This document shows positions 22,731 through 22,775 of a stretch of DNA of 22,775 nt, piece after piece (positions within the stretch are counted from its first letter, which is position 1; the number at the start of each line of letters is the position of its first letter). A program made the translations under genes and the position numbers. The stretch comes from a virus, in the IMG/VR virus record IMGVR_UViG_3300031784_000206, positions 1 to 22,775 of that record. One strand, given 5' to 3'. The notes beneath the pieces were generated by a model. It was not told where the DNA came from. It did no database searches and worked only from the letters and a program-made list of their open reading frames with translations.

Positions 22731-22766
22731 ATTTCGAAATCCTGCGTTCCGGCCCGAAAAAAATCT
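22731..22766 (+). promoter_or_regulatory. Conserved intergenic motif, copy 2 (core CGTTCCGGCCC)
   Basis: This begins directly after the fiber stop codon. GAAAT (22736-22740) and the core (22745-22755) have the same spacing as in copy 1 (4488-4492 and 4497-4507). It starts with the 10-base palindrome ATTTCGAAAT. The core is followed by an A-run (22757-22763). The window ends 9 bases later, so what it controls downstream is not visible. The hairpin possible in copy 1 does not form here. Confidence 0.55.
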
Positions 22767-22775
22767 TGATGAGTT

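Noticed and set aside
1-22775. tRNA genes, integrase, attachment sites or insertion sequences
   Set aside because: No cloverleaf-like sequence, recombinase motif or terminal inverted repeat was seen; genes are packed too tightly to hide one.

Overview
The window is a compact, one-direction block of virion structural genes from a tailed phage or prophage of the T4 superfamily (contractile-tail myovirus). Every convincing gene is on the + strand, start and stop codons abut or overlap, and only two intergenic stretches exceed a few bases: 4482-4572 and the incomplete 22731-22775. The sequence is AT-rich (high-30s % GC by eye). The protein families are those of marine T4-like phages (cyanophage or pelagiphage type): gp25, gp6, gp8, a gp27-like hub, a gp5-type OB-fold, a DUF4815-like giant protein, and fibers rich in YANGAF/QAN repeats. 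No gene in the window identifies the host. All family names come from recognising motifs by eye; no database was searched.

Layout. (1) 5-4481, hub and spike: a gp27-like hub protein, a stand-alone gp5 OB-fold domain without lysozyme, an unrecognised helical 302-aa protein, a beta-helix spike tip ending in an HxH motif, and an unrecognised 281-aa protein. (2) 4482-4572: an intergenic region with a conserved motif built on CGTTCCGGCCC. (3) 4573-12650, baseplate wedge: gp25, gp6, a 935-aa structural protein in the gp7 position, a 470-aa fiber-like protein, and gp8 with an inserted Gly-rich module. (4) 12660-19830: a 1693-aa DUF4815-like protein with an unusual Cys/Gly and hydrophobic C-terminus, a 149-aa Cys-rich small protein, and a 551-aa protein that looks like the detached C-terminal part of DUF4815-type proteins. 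(5) 19832-22730: a small coiled-coil protein overlapping a large 892-aa tail fiber with two different internal repeat arrays. The CGTTCCGGCCC motif recurs directly after the fiber stop codon, at the window edge.

How it fits together: the hub and spike form the centre of the baseplate; gp25, gp6, the gp7-position protein and gp8 form the surrounding wedges; the DUF4815-like protein and its partner probably form peripheral baseplate or fiber-attachment parts; the two fiber-type proteins probably contact the host. Most striking are the twice-used intergenic motif, a Gly-rich GGxGY repeat module placed in four different baseplate proteins, the division of the spike and of the DUF4815 protein into separate genes, and the repeats shared by the two fiber genes. 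No tRNA, CRISPR array, insertion sequence, integrase or attachment site was seen.
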